DNA of 64,000 nucleotides, taken from assembly GCA_022843165.1 (NCBI GenBank), contig JALHOD010000015.1, positions 1-64,000 on the forward strand, in the 5' to 3' direction. The position numbers and the translations under genes are program-made. Under the pieces are notes generated by a model. It worked only from the letters and a program-made list of their open reading frames with translations. It searched no databases and was not told the DNA's origin. This DNA is from Pseudorhodoplanes sp. Lineage in GTDB: Bacteria; Pseudomonadota; Alphaproteobacteria; Rhizobiales; Xanthobacteraceae. Of this stretch, positions 45,666 to 56,700 are shown piece by piece (the first letter of the stretch is position 1; every line of letters begins with the position of its first letter).

Positions 45666-46550
45666 CTAACGCAACGCCAGACGCTGTCCGTCAAAGATGG
45701 CGGGCTGACACGATATGCCGACATTGGCCAGGGTGCCGCACAGCCTGGCGGCGGCGGCCGCATTTCCGAGCGGGCCGACAATCAGGCGCAACTCGACGGA
45801 ACCGGGCCGGGTGCCGTCGCGGACCGTGATGACCGGATAGAGACCGTCGAACAGATTGTCGTGGCTGCGCCTGGCGGCGGCCCAGGCGTTGCGCAGCGCC
45901 GTGACATTCGCGCCGCCGCCGATATCGACGCCGAACTCGGTCCGGGTGGCGGTGTTGCCGTCGTCGAGGGAATTGGACGTCAGGCCGATCCGCGCCAGCG
46001 CTTCTGGCGACGGCGCGGGGATGGTTAGCGGCGAGGAGATCGTCGCGACCATTGACGGTCCCGTCAGGGGCTGTCTTATGAAGAGAGCGGCATTTTCCCC
46101 CCGCGTTGCCGGCTCGGTCTTGGCCATCGGGTCGGGTCGGGAGGCCGGCTCCGGCGGCAGGGCGCGGGCCGGGCTGCGTGCGATCGAACCGGTTACGTCT
46201 TCCAAACTGCGTTCCAGCACGGTGACCCGCGCCAGCAAGCGGTCGCGGTCGGTCGAGAGCGAGCGCACGGTCGCACCAAGCTGCCGCGTTTCGAATTCGA
46301 GTTCGGCGGTTCGCGCCGTGACCGGTGACGGATCGGCCTGAAGCCGGATGGCCTGCTGGACGGGGGCGGGCTGCCCCAGCGCGGCCGCCATGCGGCGGGC
46401 GCCCAGATCCGACCGGGTGGCGAAGACCGCCAGCAGCAGCGCGGTCACGGCCACGGCTCCCCATGCGCCGAGCCGGACGAGCCCGCGCAGGTCAAGATTT
46501 TCATCGTGTGTGGCGGACACGGCGCCTAGGGTGGTCCGGTCGGTATTCAT
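45666..46550 (-). CDS. membrane-anchored protein with SPOR-like C-terminus
   Basis: This 294-residue protein has one membrane helix near residues 27-47. A coiled-coil-like stretch (about 80-120, LEFETRQLGATVRSL) leads to a proline/serine-rich linker. The C-terminal 70 or so residues resemble a SPOR-type fold (SVELRLIVGPLGNAAAAARL...CQPAIFDGQRL). SPOR domains bind denuded peptidoglycan at division sites; that role is inferred only. The pattern is common in Bradyrhizobium hypothetical proteins. It lies divergently next to glmU. Confidence 0.62.
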   Translation of the reverse strand: MNTDRTTLGAVSATHDENLDLRGLVRLGAWGAVAVTALLLAVFATRSDLGARRMAAALGQPAPVQQAIRLQADPSPVTARTAELEFETRQLGATVRSLSTDRDRLLARVTVLERSLEDVTGSIARSPARALPPEPASRPDPMAKTEPATRGENAALFIRQPLTGPSMVATISSPLTIPAPSPEALARIGLTSNSLDDGNTATRTEFGVDIGGGANVTALRNAWAAARRSHDNLFDGLYPVITVRDGTRPGSVELRLIVGPLGNAAAAARLCGTLANVGISCQPAIFDGQRLALR

Positions 46551-46698
46551 TGCATCCCGGCGAATCGCTAAGCGGAAATGGTAGCAGGAAGCCGGTCATA
46601 TCTCTGCCTTATGGGGAATTTGACCGCCTTTTCCCGTCCCGGCTTTTCCACACCCGCCCGCTCGGATAAGAGGGCGCCATGACCCGGCAGAAAATCCA

Positions 46699-48066
46699 AT
46701 GACCTCACGGACATGTCTTGCCATCGTGCTCGCCGCCGGCGAGGGCACGCGCATGCGCTCGGCGCTGCCCAAGGTGCTGCACGAGGTGGGTGGACGCTCG
46801 CTGCTGGCGAATGTCCTGGGAGCGGTGCGCAAGGCGGGTGCGACCGCCACCGCCGTGGTGGTCGGCCCCGGCCACGAGGCCGTTGCCGCCGAGGCGCGGC
46901 GGATCATTCCCGATGCGGTGATCGCGGTGCAGTCGGAGCGGCGCGGCACCGCGCATGCGGTGCTGGCGGCGCGGGACGTGCTGGCCAAGGGCGCCGACGA
47001 CATTCTGGTAATCTTCGGCGATACGCCGCTGGTCACGGCCGACAATCTGGCGCGGTTGCGCGCGCCGCTTGCCGGCGGCGCGGCGGTGGCGGTGACAGGC
47101 TTTCGTCCGGCCGATCCGACCGGCTATGGCCGGCTGGTGATGGCGGACGGCAAGCTGGTTGCGATCCGCGAACACAAGGATTCGAGCGAGGCCGAGCGGA
47201 TGATCGCGTTGTGCAATGGCGGGCTGATGGCGCTGTCGGGCCGGCACGCGCTCGCCATTCTGGATCGCATCAAGGACGACAACCGTCAGAAAGAATTCTA
47301 TCTCACCGATGCCGTTGCACTGGCTGTGGAGATGGGGCTGCCCGCGGTGGCGGTCGAGGTCGAGGAGGACGATGTGAGAGGCATCAACAACAAGGCGCAA
47401 CTCGCGGAGGCGGAAGCCGTGTTGCAGCAGCGCCTGCGCCGCGAGGCGCTCGAGGCCGGCGTCACCATGATCGCACCGGAGACGGTCTTTCTCTCCGCCG
47501 ACACCAAATTTGGACGCGACGTGACGGTGGAGCCTTATGTCGTGTTCGGCGCCGGCGTGACCGTCGATGACAACGCGGTGATTCGTGCGTTCTCGCATCT
47601 CGCCGGTGCGCATGTCGGCGAGGGCGCCTCGATCGGTCCCTATGCGCGGCTGCGGCCGGGCACCAAAATCGGCAAGGGCGCGCGGGTCGGAAATTTCGTC
47701 GAACTGAAGGAAGCGGTGATGGAGGACGGCGCCAAGGCCAATCATCTCTCCTATATCGGCGACGGCCGTGTTGGCGAGAATGCCAATATCGGCGCCGGCA
47801 CCATCTTCTGCAATTACGATGGTGCGCAGAAGCATCGCACGGAGATCGGCAAGGGCGCCTTTGTCGGCTCCAATTCGGCCTTGGTGGCCCCTGTTTCGAT
47901 CGGTGACGGCGCCTATATCGGGTCGGGCTCGGTGATCACCGAGAATGTGCCCGCCAACGCGCTGGCCCTGGGACGGGTCCGGCAGACCATTAAGGAAGGT
48001 TGGGCGGACCGCTTGCGCAAGCTGAAGGCGGCGGGCAAGAAGAAGGCGCCGTCCGGCCCGTCTTGA
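46699..48066 (+). CDS. glmU: bifunctional UDP-N-acetylglucosamine pyrophosphorylase / glucosamine-1-phosphate acetyltransferase
   Basis: This 455-residue enzyme makes UDP-GlcNAc for peptidoglycan and LPS. The N-terminal pyrophosphorylase has [11 protein letters not shown] and a conserved [10 protein letters not shown]. The C-terminal left-handed beta-helix acetyltransferase has repeated hexapeptides ([27 protein letters not shown]). The length matches the family. glmS, whose product makes the upstream intermediate, follows 118 bases later on the same strand. Confidence 0.97.
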   Translation: MTSRTCLAIVLAAGEGTRMRSALPKVLHEVGGRSLLANVLGAVRKAGATATAVVVGPGHEAVAAEARRIIPDAVIAVQSERRGTAHAVLAARDVLAKGADDILVIFGDTPLVTADNLARLRAPLAGGAAVAVTGFRPADPTGYGRLVMADGKLVAIREHKDSSEAERMIALCNGGLMALSGRHALAILDRIKDDNRQKEFYLTDAVALAVEMGLPAVAVEVEEDDVRGINNKAQLAEAEAVLQQRLRREALEAGVTMIAPETVFLSADTKFGRDVTVEPYVVFGAGVTVDDNAVIRAFSHLAGAHVGEGASIGPYARLRPGTKIGKGARVGNFVELKEAVMEDGAKANHLSYIGDGRVGENANIGAGTIFCNYDGAQKHRTEIGKGAFVGSNSALVAPVSIGDGAYIGSGSVITENVPANALALGRVRQTIKEGWADRLRKLKAAGKKKAPSGPS

Positions 48067-48184
48067 CCAATCCGGCGGCGGCGGGCTTGCTGTCACAAGC
48101 CGAAATGCATTTTGATTTCCGCAACCCGATCACAACCGCTTTAAAGGCGATCCGGGGTACGAGCGAGGGTTGGGCACTTCATCG

Positions 48185-50011
48185 ATGTGCGGCATTGTGG
48201 GAATTCTGGGCCGTGAGGCCGTGGCCGACCAATTGGTCGATGCGCTGAAGCGGCTGGAATATCGCGGCTACGATTCCGCGGGCGTCGCGACCGTCGAGAA
48301 CGGCCATCTCGCGCGCCGCCGCGCCGAAGGCAAACTCAAAAATCTGGAAACTCGGCTCGGCAAGGAGCCGCTGAGCGGCATGGCCGGGATCGGACATACG
48401 CGTTGGGCGACGCATGGCCGTCCGACCGAGAACAATGCGCATCCGCACGCCACCGAGCGTCTGGCGGTGGTGCATAACGGAATCATCGAGAATTTCCGCG
48501 AGTTGCGCGAGGAACTGGAAAAGCAGGGCGCCAAGTTCGGTTCGGAAACCGACACCGAAGTGGTCGCGCATCTCGTCACCGAGGAAATGAAGAAGGGCCG
48601 CTCGCCGGTGGAGGCGGTCAAGGCGACATTGCCGCGCCTGCGCGGCGCCTTCGCGCTCGCTTTCATTTTTGCCGGCGAGAACGATCTCATGATCGGCGCG
48701 CGCAAGGGCTCGCCGCTCGCCATCGGCCATGGCCATGGTGAAATGTATCTCGGCTCCGACGCGATCGCGCTGGCGCCCTTCACCGACACCATCAGCTATC
48801 TGGAAGACGGCGACTGGGCCGTCATGCGTCGCGGCGGCGTCGAGATCTTCGATGCCGAAGGCCGCGCGGTGAAGCGTCAGGTGATCAAGACATCGGGTTC
48901 GGCATTCCTCGTCGACAAGGGCAATCACCGCCATTTCATGGCGAAGGAAATCCACGAGCAGCCGGAGGTCGTCGCGCACACATTGTCGCATTATCTCGAC
49001 ATGGCCGAAGAGCGCGTCGTGCTGCCGGGCAAGCTGCCGTTCGATTTCAAGAGCCTCGAACGCATTTCGATTTCCGCCTGCGGCACCGCCTATTACGCGG
49101 GACTGGTCGCGAAATACTGGTTCGAGCGCTATGCGCGCATTCCGGTCGAAATCGATATCGCCTCCGAATTCCGCTACCGCGAAGCGCCCTTGCGCAGGGG
49201 CGACCTTGCGATCTTTGTGTCGCAATCGGGCGAGACTGCCGACACCCTGGCCTCCTTGCGTTACGCGAAGGAGCAGGGCCAGCATGTGTTGTCGGTCGTC
49301 AACGTGCAGTCGTCCTCGATCGCGCGCGACAGCGACGTGATCATGCCGACGCTGGCCGGCCCCGAGATCGGTGTCGCGTCCACCAAGGCCTTTACCTGCC
49401 AGCTCTCCGTGCTGGCCTGTCTTGCGATCGCCGCCGGCCGCGCGCGCGGCGCATTGTCGGCGGACGACGAGCGCAAGCTGGTGCGTGCGCTGATTGAGAT
49501 CCCGCGTCACATGAACGCGGCGCTGCTGCTGGAAGGCGAGATCGAAAGCCTGTCGCGCGATCTCGGCAAGAGCAGCGACGTGCTCTATCTCGGCCGCGGC
49601 ACCAGCTATCCGCTGGCGATGGAAGGTGCGCTCAAGCTCAAGGAAATTTCCTACATCCACGCCGAGGGCTATGCCGCCGGGGAACTCAAGCACGGGCCGA
49701 TTGCGCTGATCGATGAAGAAATGCCGGTCATCGTGATCGCCCCTCATGACAAGGTGTTCGAGAAGACCGTCTCCAACATGCAGGAAGTGGCGGCGCGCGG
49801 CGGCCGGATCATACTTCTGACTGATGCCAAGGGCGCGCGCGAGGCGACCATGCCGTCGCTGACCACGATTATCCTGCCCGACATGCCGTCCTCGATCACC
49901 CCGCTGGTCTATGCCATTCCGGTGCAGTTGCTGGCCTATTACACGGCCGTGGCCCTAGGTACGGACATCGACCAGCCCCGAAATCTCGCGAAATCGGTGA
50001 CCGTCGAATAG
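48185..50011 (+). CDS. glmS: glutamine-fructose-6-phosphate aminotransferase (isomerising)
   Basis: This 608-residue enzyme makes glucosamine-6-phosphate from fructose-6-phosphate and glutamine. After removal of Met, the N-terminal nucleophile is Cys (MCGIVGILG), fixing the start at 48185. The glutaminase domain covers 1-240 (HTRWATHGRPT, EIDENNAHPH-type loop). Two SIS sugar-isomerase domains follow, with FVSQSGETADT and the C-terminal DQPRNLAKSVTVE. No glmS ribozyme, as in Gram-positives, is seen in the leader. Confidence 0.98.
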   Translation: MCGIVGILGREAVADQLVDALKRLEYRGYDSAGVATVENGHLARRRAEGKLKNLETRLGKEPLSGMAGIGHTRWATHGRPTENNAHPHATERLAVVHNGIIENFRELREELEKQGAKFGSETDTEVVAHLVTEEMKKGRSPVEAVKATLPRLRGAFALAFIFAGENDLMIGARKGSPLAIGHGHGEMYLGSDAIALAPFTDTISYLEDGDWAVMRRGGVEIFDAEGRAVKRQVIKTSGSAFLVDKGNHRHFMAKEIHEQPEVVAHTLSHYLDMAEERVVLPGKLPFDFKSLERISISACGTAYYAGLVAKYWFERYARIPVEIDIASEFRYREAPLRRGDLAIFVSQSGETADTLASLRYAKEQGQHVLSVVNVQSSSIARDSDVIMPTLAGPEIGVASTKAFTCQLSVLACLAIAAGRARGALSADDERKLVRALIEIPRHMNAALLLEGEIESLSRDLGKSSDVLYLGRGTSYPLAMEGALKLKEISYIHAEGYAAGELKHGPIALIDEEMPVIVIAPHDKVFEKTVSNMQEVAARGGRIILLTDAKGAREATMPSLTTIILPDMPSSITPLVYAIPVQLLAYYTAVALGTDIDQPRNLAKSVTVE

Positions 50012-50105
50012 ACGGTCCCTGCGTCATAGTTTGGTCGCAAGTCTCAGCCGATACGCTATATATTGCCCTCGGCCGGTTGGCCCCGCACGAGACCCAAAAC
50101 GCCCC

Positions 50106-50879
50106 ATGAGCGACCCACAGCCCGACGAGACGCCTCCTGACATCATCGAGACCGATCTGCATCCCCCGAGTTTTGGCGGGCGAATTCGAAACTATTTCCT
50201 GACCGGTCTCGTCGTCGCCGGACCAGTGGCGGTGACGTTTTGGCTGATCTGGGCATTCGTCACCTGGGTCGACGACTGGGTGCGGCCGCTGATCCCCGAT
50301 ATCTACCGGCCGGAAACCTATCTGCCCTGGAAAATTCCCGGCTCGGGACTGGTGATCGCCTTCTTCGCGCTCACGATGCTCGGCTTTCTCACCGCCAATC
50401 TGGTTGGGCGAACGCTGCTGCAACTGGGCGACAGTCTGATTGACCGCATGCCGATCGTGCGACCGATCTACAAGACGGTGAAACAGGTCTTCACCATGCT
50501 GTTCTCGAAATCCGGCACCAGCTTCCGCAAGGTCGGGCTGGTGGAGTTTCCCGCGCCGGGCATGTGGTCGCTGGTGTTCATCTCGCAGCCGCCGAGCGCC
50601 GACATCGCCGCGAAATTGCCGGGCGGTGGCGATCAGGTTTCAGTCTTTCTCCCATGCACGCCCAACCCGACCACGGGCTTCTTTTTCTATTTGCCGAAGA
50701 ATCAGATTATCGAGATCGATATTCCGGTGGAGGCCGCCGCGACGCTGCTGATGTCGGCGGGCATGATTCAACCCGGCGTCAACGGCAACGGGCAGCAGCA
50801 GAAACTCGCGGCGATGGCTGCGACCGCGCGGGCCGCGCAGGCGGCGCGCATTCAGCAGGTCAAGGAGCCTGCAAAATAG
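50106..50879 (+). CDS. DUF502-family membrane protein
   Basis: This 257-residue protein has two membrane helices (about 28-52 and 78-103) around a short loop. A soluble domain follows with PIVRPIYKTVKQV and VFLPCTPNPTTGFFFYLPK, the hallmarks of the DUF502 family. Its function is unknown. The C-terminus is an alanine/glutamine-rich tail. It lies 94 bases after glmS, and a DUF805 gene follows 20 bases later, so the two probably share a transcript. Confidence 0.88.
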   Translation: MSDPQPDETPPDIIETDLHPPSFGGRIRNYFLTGLVVAGPVAVTFWLIWAFVTWVDDWVRPLIPDIYRPETYLPWKIPGSGLVIAFFALTMLGFLTANLVGRTLLQLGDSLIDRMPIVRPIYKTVKQVFTMLFSKSGTSFRKVGLVEFPAPGMWSLVFISQPPSADIAAKLPGGGDQVSVFLPCTPNPTTGFFFYLPKNQIIEIDIPVEAAATLLMSAGMIQPGVNGNGQQQKLAAMAATARAAQAARIQQVKEPAK

Positions 50880-50899
50880 TTTTCAGAGAGGGGCAGGCC

Positions 50900-51262
50900 A
50901 TGAATTTCCAGGATGCGATCAAATCCGGTTTCAGCAACTATGTGAACTTCGCGAGCCGCGCGAGCCGTTCGGAATTCTGGTACTGGATTTTGTTCTGTCT
51001 CATCGCCGGGATAATAACCGCCGTTCTCGACAGCGTCGTCTTTCCCGACAACGATATTTCACCGCTGAACACTCTCTTCACCCTGGCAGTGATCATTCCG
51101 AACTTCTCGGTTGGTGCGCGCCGTCTTCACGATATCGACCGGACTGGCTGGTGGCAGCTCATCGCCTTCAGCATTATTGGCATTATCCTGTTGATCTATT
51201 GGTGGGTGCAGCCGAGCCAGGCCGGCGCCAACCGCTTCGGCGGCAATCCTTACGGCCACTAG
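50900..51262 (+). CDS. DUF805-family membrane protein
   Basis: This 120-residue protein opens with a soluble amphipathic segment (FASRASRSEFWYW) followed by three to four helices. The family motif RRLHDIDRTGWWQL is near residue 73. DUF805 proteins are widespread, of unknown function. GAGAGGGGCAGG precedes the ATG. It is convergent with recG, whose stop is adjacent. Confidence 0.88.
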   Translation: MNFQDAIKSGFSNYVNFASRASRSEFWYWILFCLIAGIITAVLDSVVFPDNDISPLNTLFTLAVIIPNFSVGARRLHDIDRTGWWQLIAFSIIGIILLIYWWVQPSQAGANRFGGNPYGH

Positions 51263-53362
51263 TCAGCCGGCGCGGATCAGCCTCACCGCTTCGTCACGCT
51301 GGAACAGATAGAGCAGATGCAGCAGGGCGCGGCCGCGTTCTGTCGCCAGCGACGGATCGCGATTCAGGATCAGGTGGGCGTCGTCGCGCGCGGCGGCGAG
51401 CAGCGCACCGTGGGTCTCGATGCGCGCCACGCGAAATCCCGGCAATCCGCTCTGGCGGGTCCCGAGCACGTCGCCTTCGCCGCGCAGCTTGAGGTCTTCT
51501 TCCGCGATGCGGAAGCCATCCTCGCTCTCGCGCATGATGGCAAGCCGCGCCTTGGCGGTTTCGCCGAGCGGCGCCTTGTACAGCAGCAGGCAGGTCGAAT
51601 GCCCGCTGCCGCGTCCGATGCGGCCGCGCAGCTGATGCAATTGGGCGAGCCCAAAACGTTCTGCGTGCTCGATCACCATGACGGTCGCTTCCGGCACGTC
51701 GACGCCGACCTCGATCACCGTGGTGGCCACCAGCAACCGCGTTTCTCCGGCGGCGAAACGCTGCATGGCGGCGTCCTTGTCAGGGCCGCGCATGCGGCCA
51801 TGGACGAGATCCACAAGACCGCCGAAGCGTTGCCTCAGGTCCGCGAAGCGGTCTTCGGCGGCGGCCAGATCGCTTTTCTCCGATTCCTCGATCAGCGGGC
51901 AGACCCAGTAGACACGCTTCCCCTCGTCGAGCGCGCGGCCGACGGCTTCGACGACTTCCTGCAGGCGGTCGAGCGGGATGGTGCGGGTGTCGATCGGCTG
52001 GCGGCCGGCGGGTTTTTCGCGCAGTTCCGAGACGTCCATGTCGCCGAAATAGGTCAGCACCAGAGTGCGCGGGATCGGCGTCGCCGTCATCACCAGCACG
52101 TCGACCGCGTTGTTCTTGCGCGCCAGCGCCAGCCGCTGATGCACGCCAAAGCGATGCTGCTCGTCGACGATCGCCAACGCAAGATCGCGGAAGCCGACAT
52201 CGTCCTCGAACAGCGCATGGGTGCCGATCAGCAGGTCGATATCGCCGTTCTGCAGGCGGTCGAGAATCTCGTCGCGGCTACGGCCCTTTTCGCGGCCAGT
52301 CAGGATCGCGACGCGCAGGCCGGAGGATTCGGCCAGCGCCGAGATGGTCTTGAAATGCTGGCGGACCAGAATTTCAGTCGGCGCCATCAGCGCGGCCTGC
52401 CGTCCGGCCTCAATCACCGCCGCAGCGACAAGCAAGGCCACCACGGTCTTGCCGGAGCCGACATCGCCCTGCAGCATGCGCAGCATGCGCTCAGGCTTGC
52501 CGAGATCTTCGACGATGGTCTCGATGGCGCGGTGCTGCGATAGCGTCAGCGAATAGGGCAGAGCCGCGACGATTTTTTTGCGAATATGTCCGTCGCCGGC
52601 GCTCGGGCGGCCGGCCTGTTTCTTCTGATGCGCGCGTAAAAGAGCAAGCGCGAGTTGTCCGGCGAGCAATTCGTCATAGGCGAGCCGCGTCCAGGCCGCG
52701 CCTTCCGGCAGCACATCCCTCAAGTCCGCGGGACGATGCAACGCATGCAATGCAGCGGACAGAGACGGGAAATTGTTGCGCGCCAGCCAGGCGGCGTCCT
52801 GCCATTCCGGCAGCGCTGGAATTTTGGCGAGCGCGCTGTCCATCGCCTTTCGCAATTGCTGCGGACCCAGCCCTTCGGTGAGCGGATAGACCGGCTCGAT
52901 CATCGGCAGCGCCGCGAGCCCCTTCTCGTCCACCACGCGATCGGGATGCACCATCTGCAGCATGCCGTCGTAGAAAGCGGCGGTGCCGGAGACGTAGCGG
53001 GTCTCGCCGACCGGCAGCAGCTTTTCGAGATAGTCCGAGCGGGCGTGGAAATAAGTGAGGATGATGTCGCCGGTGTCATCGCTGGCATAGATCAGATGCG
53101 GGGCGCGGGCGCGGCCGGGCGGCGCCGGGCGATGCTTGTCGACGGTGACCGCGACGGTGACGACCTTGCCCGGCTCGACATCGCGCAGCCGGGGGCGATC
53201 GCGGCGGTCGATGACGCCACCCGGCATGTGGAACAGCAGATCGATCACGCGGGGCTCGTCCTCGCGCCCGAGCAGCTTGCGATAGAGCTTCTCCACCTTC
53301 GGCCCGATGCCGGGCAGGGCGGTGATCGCGGCGAACAGGGGATCGAGCAGTGACGGGCGCAT
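51263..53362 (-). CDS. recG: ATP-dependent DNA helicase RecG
   Basis: This 699-residue helicase remodels stalled forks and branched DNA. An N-terminal wedge/OB domain (about 1-240) precedes two helicase domains with Walker A GDVGSGKTVVAL, the DEQH box (IVDEQHRFG), TATPIPRT and the C-terminal QLRGRIGRG. The start MRPSLLDPLF matches the family; the 20-codon upstream extension does not. It is divergent from sdhE-mfd, a known arrangement in Rhizobiales. Confidence 0.97.
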   Translation of the reverse strand: MRPSLLDPLFAAITALPGIGPKVEKLYRKLLGREDEPRVIDLLFHMPGGVIDRRDRPRLRDVEPGKVVTVAVTVDKHRPAPPGRARAPHLIYASDDTGDIILTYFHARSDYLEKLLPVGETRYVSGTAAFYDGMLQMVHPDRVVDEKGLAALPMIEPVYPLTEGLGPQQLRKAMDSALAKIPALPEWQDAAWLARNNFPSLSAALHALHRPADLRDVLPEGAAWTRLAYDELLAGQLALALLRAHQKKQAGRPSAGDGHIRKKIVAALPYSLTLSQHRAIETIVEDLGKPERMLRMLQGDVGSGKTVVALLVAAAVIEAGRQAALMAPTEILVRQHFKTISALAESSGLRVAILTGREKGRSRDEILDRLQNGDIDLLIGTHALFEDDVGFRDLALAIVDEQHRFGVHQRLALARKNNAVDVLVMTATPIPRTLVLTYFGDMDVSELREKPAGRQPIDTRTIPLDRLQEVVEAVGRALDEGKRVYWVCPLIEESEKSDLAAAEDRFADLRQRFGGLVDLVHGRMRGPDKDAAMQRFAAGETRLLVATTVIEVGVDVPEATVMVIEHAERFGLAQLHQLRGRIGRGSGHSTCLLLYKAPLGETAKARLAIMRESEDGFRIAEEDLKLRGEGDVLGTRQSGLPGFRVARIETHGALLAAARDDAHLILNRDPSLATERGRALLHLLYLFQRDEAVRLIRAG

Positions 53363-53482
53363 GAGACGAACTTCGGGAATGGGCTCTATGCCATCAAGAC
53401 AGGCTGACAGGCGCGGACTCACAGCCTATATAACCCGCGCCCGGCCCGTCCGGGCATTCGGCGTTGCAGGGAAACAGACAGA

Positions 53483-53776
53483 ATGACCGGTACGACGCGT
53501 TCGAGCGAGGGGCTGGACCCGCGTCGCCGCAGACTTCTGTTCCGCTCCTGGCACCGGGGGATCCGGGAAGCCGACCTGCTGATGGGGCGCTTCGCCGATT
53601 CCTGCATCGACGACCTGTCCGACGCCGAGCTCGATCAATATGAAAGTCTGCTCGATGTCCCCGATCACGATCTCTACGTGTGGGTCACCGGCGAGATGGA
53701 GATTCCGGCGGCCTATGACACCGCCCTGATGAAAAAGCTGCGCGCCTTTCACAATGCCTCCGGAGATGCGCGCTGA
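53483..53776 (+). CDS. sdhE: succinate dehydrogenase assembly factor 2 (SdhE)
   Basis: This 97-residue protein helps covalent FAD attachment to the SdhA subunit. The family motif RRRLLFRSWHRGIREADLLM is near residues 13-32, holding the conserved RGxxE-type active segment. Its last base is the first base of the mfd ATG (stop TGA overlaps ATG), so the two are translationally coupled. The length is normal. Confidence 0.94.
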   Translation: MTGTTRSSEGLDPRRRRLLFRSWHRGIREADLLMGRFADSCIDDLSDAELDQYESLLDVPDHDLYVWVTGEMEIPAAYDTALMKKLRAFHNASGDAR

Positions 53777-56700
53777 TGGCCAGGTCTCCGGCCGAGCTGT
53801 TGCGGGCGGCCCAACCGCTGACCCTGTCGGGCGTGGCCGACGGCGCGGAAGGGCTGGTGCTGTCCGATCTGGCGCGGGCGGTGGCGGCCAAGCCGAACGC
53901 CCCGGGGATCAGCCTGGTGGTGGTCTGCCGCGATGGCCCGCGCATGGCGGCGCTGGCGCGGGGATTGTCGTTCTTCGCCCCCGACATTCCGGTGCTGGAA
54001 TTTCCGGCATGGGATTGCCTGCCCTATGACCGGGTGTCGCCGCATGCCGGTGTGATGGCACAGCGCATGACCGCGCTGGCGCGTCTGGCCAGCACCAAGG
54101 GCCATGAAAAGGCATCGATCCTGCTCACGACGGTGAACGCCGCGCTTCAGCGCGTGCCGCCGCGCGACCGCGTGGCGGGACAATCGCTGTCGGCGGCGCC
54201 CGGCAATGTCCTGGGCATGGATCATGTCGTCGGCTGGCTGGAACTTAACGGCTATCTGCGCGCCTCCACCGTGCGCGAGCCCGGCGAGTATGCCGTGCGC
54301 GGCGGCATCCTCGACCTGTTTCCGCCCGGCATGGACGATCCCGTGCGCTTCGATTTCTTCGGCGACACGCTGGAGACGATCCGCGCTTTCGATCCGGAGA
54401 CCCAGCGCACGCAATATGAGATGCGCGCGCTCAATCTGGTGCCGGTGGCCGAATTCCAGCTCACGACCGAAACCATCCGCAAGTTCCGCACCGGCTATGT
54501 CGCGGCCTTCGGCGCGACCGCGCCGGGCGACGTGCTCTATGAAGCCGTGAGCGAAGGCCGCCGCTATCCCGGGATGGAGCACTGGCTGCCGCTGTTCCAT
54601 GACCGGCTGGATACGCTGTTCGATTATGTCCCGGATTCGCCAGTGGCGATGGAGCCGCTGGCGGACGAAGCCGCGCGCGAGCGGCTGGCGCAGATCGCCG
54701 ACTATTACGACGCACGGAAGGAAGTGCCGGCCTCCGCCGGCGGCGCGCCCTACAAGCCGCTGCCGCCGGACAAGCTCTATCTCGCCGAAAAGGAATGGAA
54801 AGAGCGTCTGGACCAGAGATCGCTGGTGCGCGTCACCCCGTTCGCGGTGCCGGAGGGCGAAGGAGCCATCGTCGATTCCGGCGCCAAGCAGGGCCACAAT
54901 TTCGCGGCCGAGCGCGCAGAAGCCAATGCCAATGTGTTTGATGCCGTTACCCGGCACGTCCACGCGTTGCAGACCGCCGGCAAGCGCGTGATCGTCGCGC
55001 TGTGGAGCGATGGCGCGCGCGAGCGCATGAGCCACGTGTTGCGCGATCACGGCCTGCCCAACCAGGTCAACGTCCGCTCCTGGGCGGAGGCGCTGGCCCA
55101 GCCCAGCCCGCAGATTTCGCTCGCCGTGCTCGGGCTCGAGACCGGCTTCGAGACCGACAATGCTGCGGTCATCAGCGAGCAGGACATTCTGGGCGACCGC
55201 CTGGTGCGCTCGCGCCGCGCCTCGCGCCGCGCCGACAATTTCATCAAGGAAGCCACCAGTCTCGCCGCCGGCGATCTGGTCGTGCATGTCGATCACGGCA
55301 TCGGGCGCTTCATCGGCCTGCAGACGATCCAGGCGGCCGGCGCGCCGCATGACTGCCTCGAACTGCATTATGCCGGCGGCGACAAGCTGTTCCTGCCGGT
55401 GGAAAACATCGAATTGCTGTCGCGCTACGGCGCGGAGGAGACGCAGGTCGATCTCGACCGGCTCGGCGGCGGCGCCTGGCAGGCGCGCAAGGCGCGGATG
55501 AAGAGCCGCATCCGCGAAATGGCGAACGAGCTTCTCAAGATCGCCGCGGCGCGCAAGCTGCATGAAGCGCCGAAGCTCGCGGCCGAGACCGGCTCCTATG
55601 ATGAATTCTGTGCCGGCTTCCCCTACGAAGAAACCGAGGACCAGCTCGCCGCCATCAACGCGACGCTCGACGATCTCACCAAGGGCCAGCCGATGGACCG
55701 CCTGATCTGCGGCGATGTCGGTTTTGGCAAGACCGAAGTGGCGTTGCGCGCGGCCTTTGTCGCGGTGATGAGCGGCAAGCAGGTGGCGGTCGTGGTGCCG
55801 ACCACCTTGCTGGCGCGGCAGCATTTCAAGACCTTCACCGAACGCTTCCGTGGATTCCCGATGAAGATCGGTCAGGCTTCGCGGCTGGTGACCTCCGCCG
55901 ACCTGAAGGACACCCGCGCCGGCATGGCGGCGGGCGAGATCGACATCGTGATCGGCACCCATGCGCTGCTCGGCAAGAATGTGCAGTTCAAGGACCTCAG
56001 TCTCGTGGTGGTGGACGAGGAGCAGCATTTCGGCGTGGCGCACAAGGAGCGCCTGAAACAGCTGCGCGCCGAAGTGCATATGCTGACACTGACCGCGACT
56101 CCGATCCCGCGCACCTTGCAGCTGGCGCTCACCGGCGTGCGCGATCTGTCCATCATCGCCTCGCCGCCGGTCGATCGTCTGGCGGTGCGCACCTTCGTCT
56201 CGCCGTTCGATCCGCTCACGGTACGCGAAGCTCTGCTGCGCGAGCGCTATCGCGGCGGACAATCCTTCTATGTCTGTCCGCGCATCGAAGATATCGCCGG
56301 TGCCAAGGATTTTCTCGACAAGAATGTGCCGGAAGTCCGCGTTGCCGTCGCGCATGGCCAGATGCCGCCGACGGTGCTGGAAGACATCATGTCGGCCTTC
56401 TATGACGGCAAGTTCGATGTGCTGCTCTCCACCACCATCGTGGAATCCGGGCTCGACATTCCGTCCGCCAACACGCTGATCATTCATCGCGCCGACCGTT
56501 TCGGGCTGGCGCAGCTCTATCAGCTGCGCGGCCGGGTCGGTCGCGCGAAAATCCGCGCCTATGCGCTGCTGACATTGCCGGCGGAACGCAAGATCACGGC
56601 ACAGGCGGAGCGGCGGCTGAAAGTGTTGCAATCGCTCGACACGCTGGGCGCCGGGTTCCAGCTCGCCTCGCACGATCTCGACATCCGCGGCGCCGGCAAC